The position numbers and the translations under genes were made by a program. The notes below the pieces were generated by a model. It was not told the DNA's origin, searched no databases, and saw only the letters and a list, made by a program, of their open reading frames with translations. From positions 33,044,405-33,108,404 of the forward strand of contig OU862909.1 of NCBI GenBank assembly GCA_917880885.1: DNA of 64,000 bases, given 5' to 3'. The stretch is from Limnephilus marmoratus. Lineage: Eukaryota; Arthropoda; Insecta; Trichoptera; Limnephilidae. Shown piece after piece: positions 63,670 through 64,000 of this stretch. Each line of letters starts with the position of its first letter. Within the stretch, counting starts at the first letter, position 1.

Positions 63670-63830
63670 AGAAATTTCTGGAACAGTGCAGAACATTCGA
63701 GAGTATTCGAGAGCATTCTACAACATTCCAGAATAGTCTGGAACATTCGGAAACATCCCATATAATTTTGGAACATTCCGGAAAACTCTCCAATGTTGCG
63801 GAATGACCTGCAACATTGTGGAGCAATCGA
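63670..63830. repeat. ~10/30-bp periodic GAACATTC array
   Basis: Repeated GAACATTC, GAGTATTC, GAGCATTC, ACATTCCAGAAT, GGAACATTCCGGAAA units form alternating GAA and TTC every ~5 bp over ~150 bp. The minus strand shows a matching 10-residue periodic peptide (ECSRLFWN, ECSRILSN), reflecting a ~30-bp period. Confidence 0.75.
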
Positions 63831-64000
63831 AGCTTTTTTTGTAGGGGTGGGGTTACATTACCCACTGATAGGGATATAGATAAAGCAAGATACGTCGTGG
63901 GTTCCAACGTCCAGTCTCATATCAACTCCCTGAGCGAAGCCGAAAACCCCAGCCAGTAATTCAATATAATGTAAACGGGACTGGTTCAGTTAGGTTTAAG
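63831..64000. other. unassigned end of window
   Basis: No feature recognised. Confidence 0.4.

Noticed and set aside
63668..63907. 79-residue minus frame with periodic Glu-Cys-Ser-Arg
   Set aside because: The periodicity is explained by the 30-bp DNA repeat; no evidence of translation.
1..64000. CRISPR array, bacterial operons, plasmid or phage features
   Set aside because: No regularly spaced identical short repeats with unique spacers and no prokaryotic gene organisation; the repeats are eukaryotic satellites and transposons.

Overview
This 64-kb window looks like intergenic or intronic DNA from an insect nuclear genome, most likely a moth or butterfly (Lepidoptera). It is AT-rich, and no long intact open reading frame encodes a recognisable host protein. 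The repeat content points to Lepidoptera: short Helitrons with a G-rich core and CTAG end, a Helitron 5' end beginning TCCATACTAATATTATAAAT, tRNA-derived SINEs, hAT/PIF/P-type DNA transposons, and many 5'-truncated non-LTR retrotransposon tails. The species assignment is inference.

Layout. 0-13 kb holds an inverted pair of 431-bp repeats (331-761 and 12028-12458), a 3-copy ~184-bp tandem repeat (3738-4282), a hAT-type element with an 8-bp target duplication (7756-8636), SINE fragments and a terminal-inverted-repeat (TIR) element (11206-11835). 13-24 kb holds a Helitron, two more hAT-like elements (15384-16107, 19510-20028), a PIF/Harbinger-like MITE nested in a SINE (17439-17609) and a non-LTR retrotransposon interrupted by a second one (20876-21807). 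24-27.9 kb shows nothing recognisable. 28-38 kb holds minisatellites, a foldback element and several LINE C-terminal fragments. 38-51 kb holds a PIF/Harbinger-like element (40028-40456), Helitrons, LINE tails and a ~440-bp foldback hairpin (48021-48462). 51-64 kb holds a broken C2H2 zinc-finger reading frame, a hierarchical satellite (54929-56180), a P-type transposon with a two-exon THAP domain (57827-59162), one candidate host coding exon (59633-59735), and further satellites up to the end.

How the parts relate. Nothing resembles an operon or pathway; the organisation is one of nested mobile DNA. The clearest relationships are: (i) ~420-bp short elements sharing their last ~110 bases, including a GGCCCTGAGG/CCTCAGGGCC hairpin, with LINE ends at 47.5 and 32.2 kb, which fits a SINE-LINE partnership; (ii) a P-like element inserted in a foldback MITE whose unoccupied paralogue lies at 28.3 kb; (iii) insertion-in-insertion cases (MITE in SINE, LINE in LINE, SINE in MITE, LINE in an older repeat). 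Possible host coding sequence is limited to a short exon at 59.6 kb, a 57-residue frame at 3.26 kb, and a decayed zinc-finger segment at 52.6 kb. All similarity statements come from reading the sequence by eye; no database search was run.
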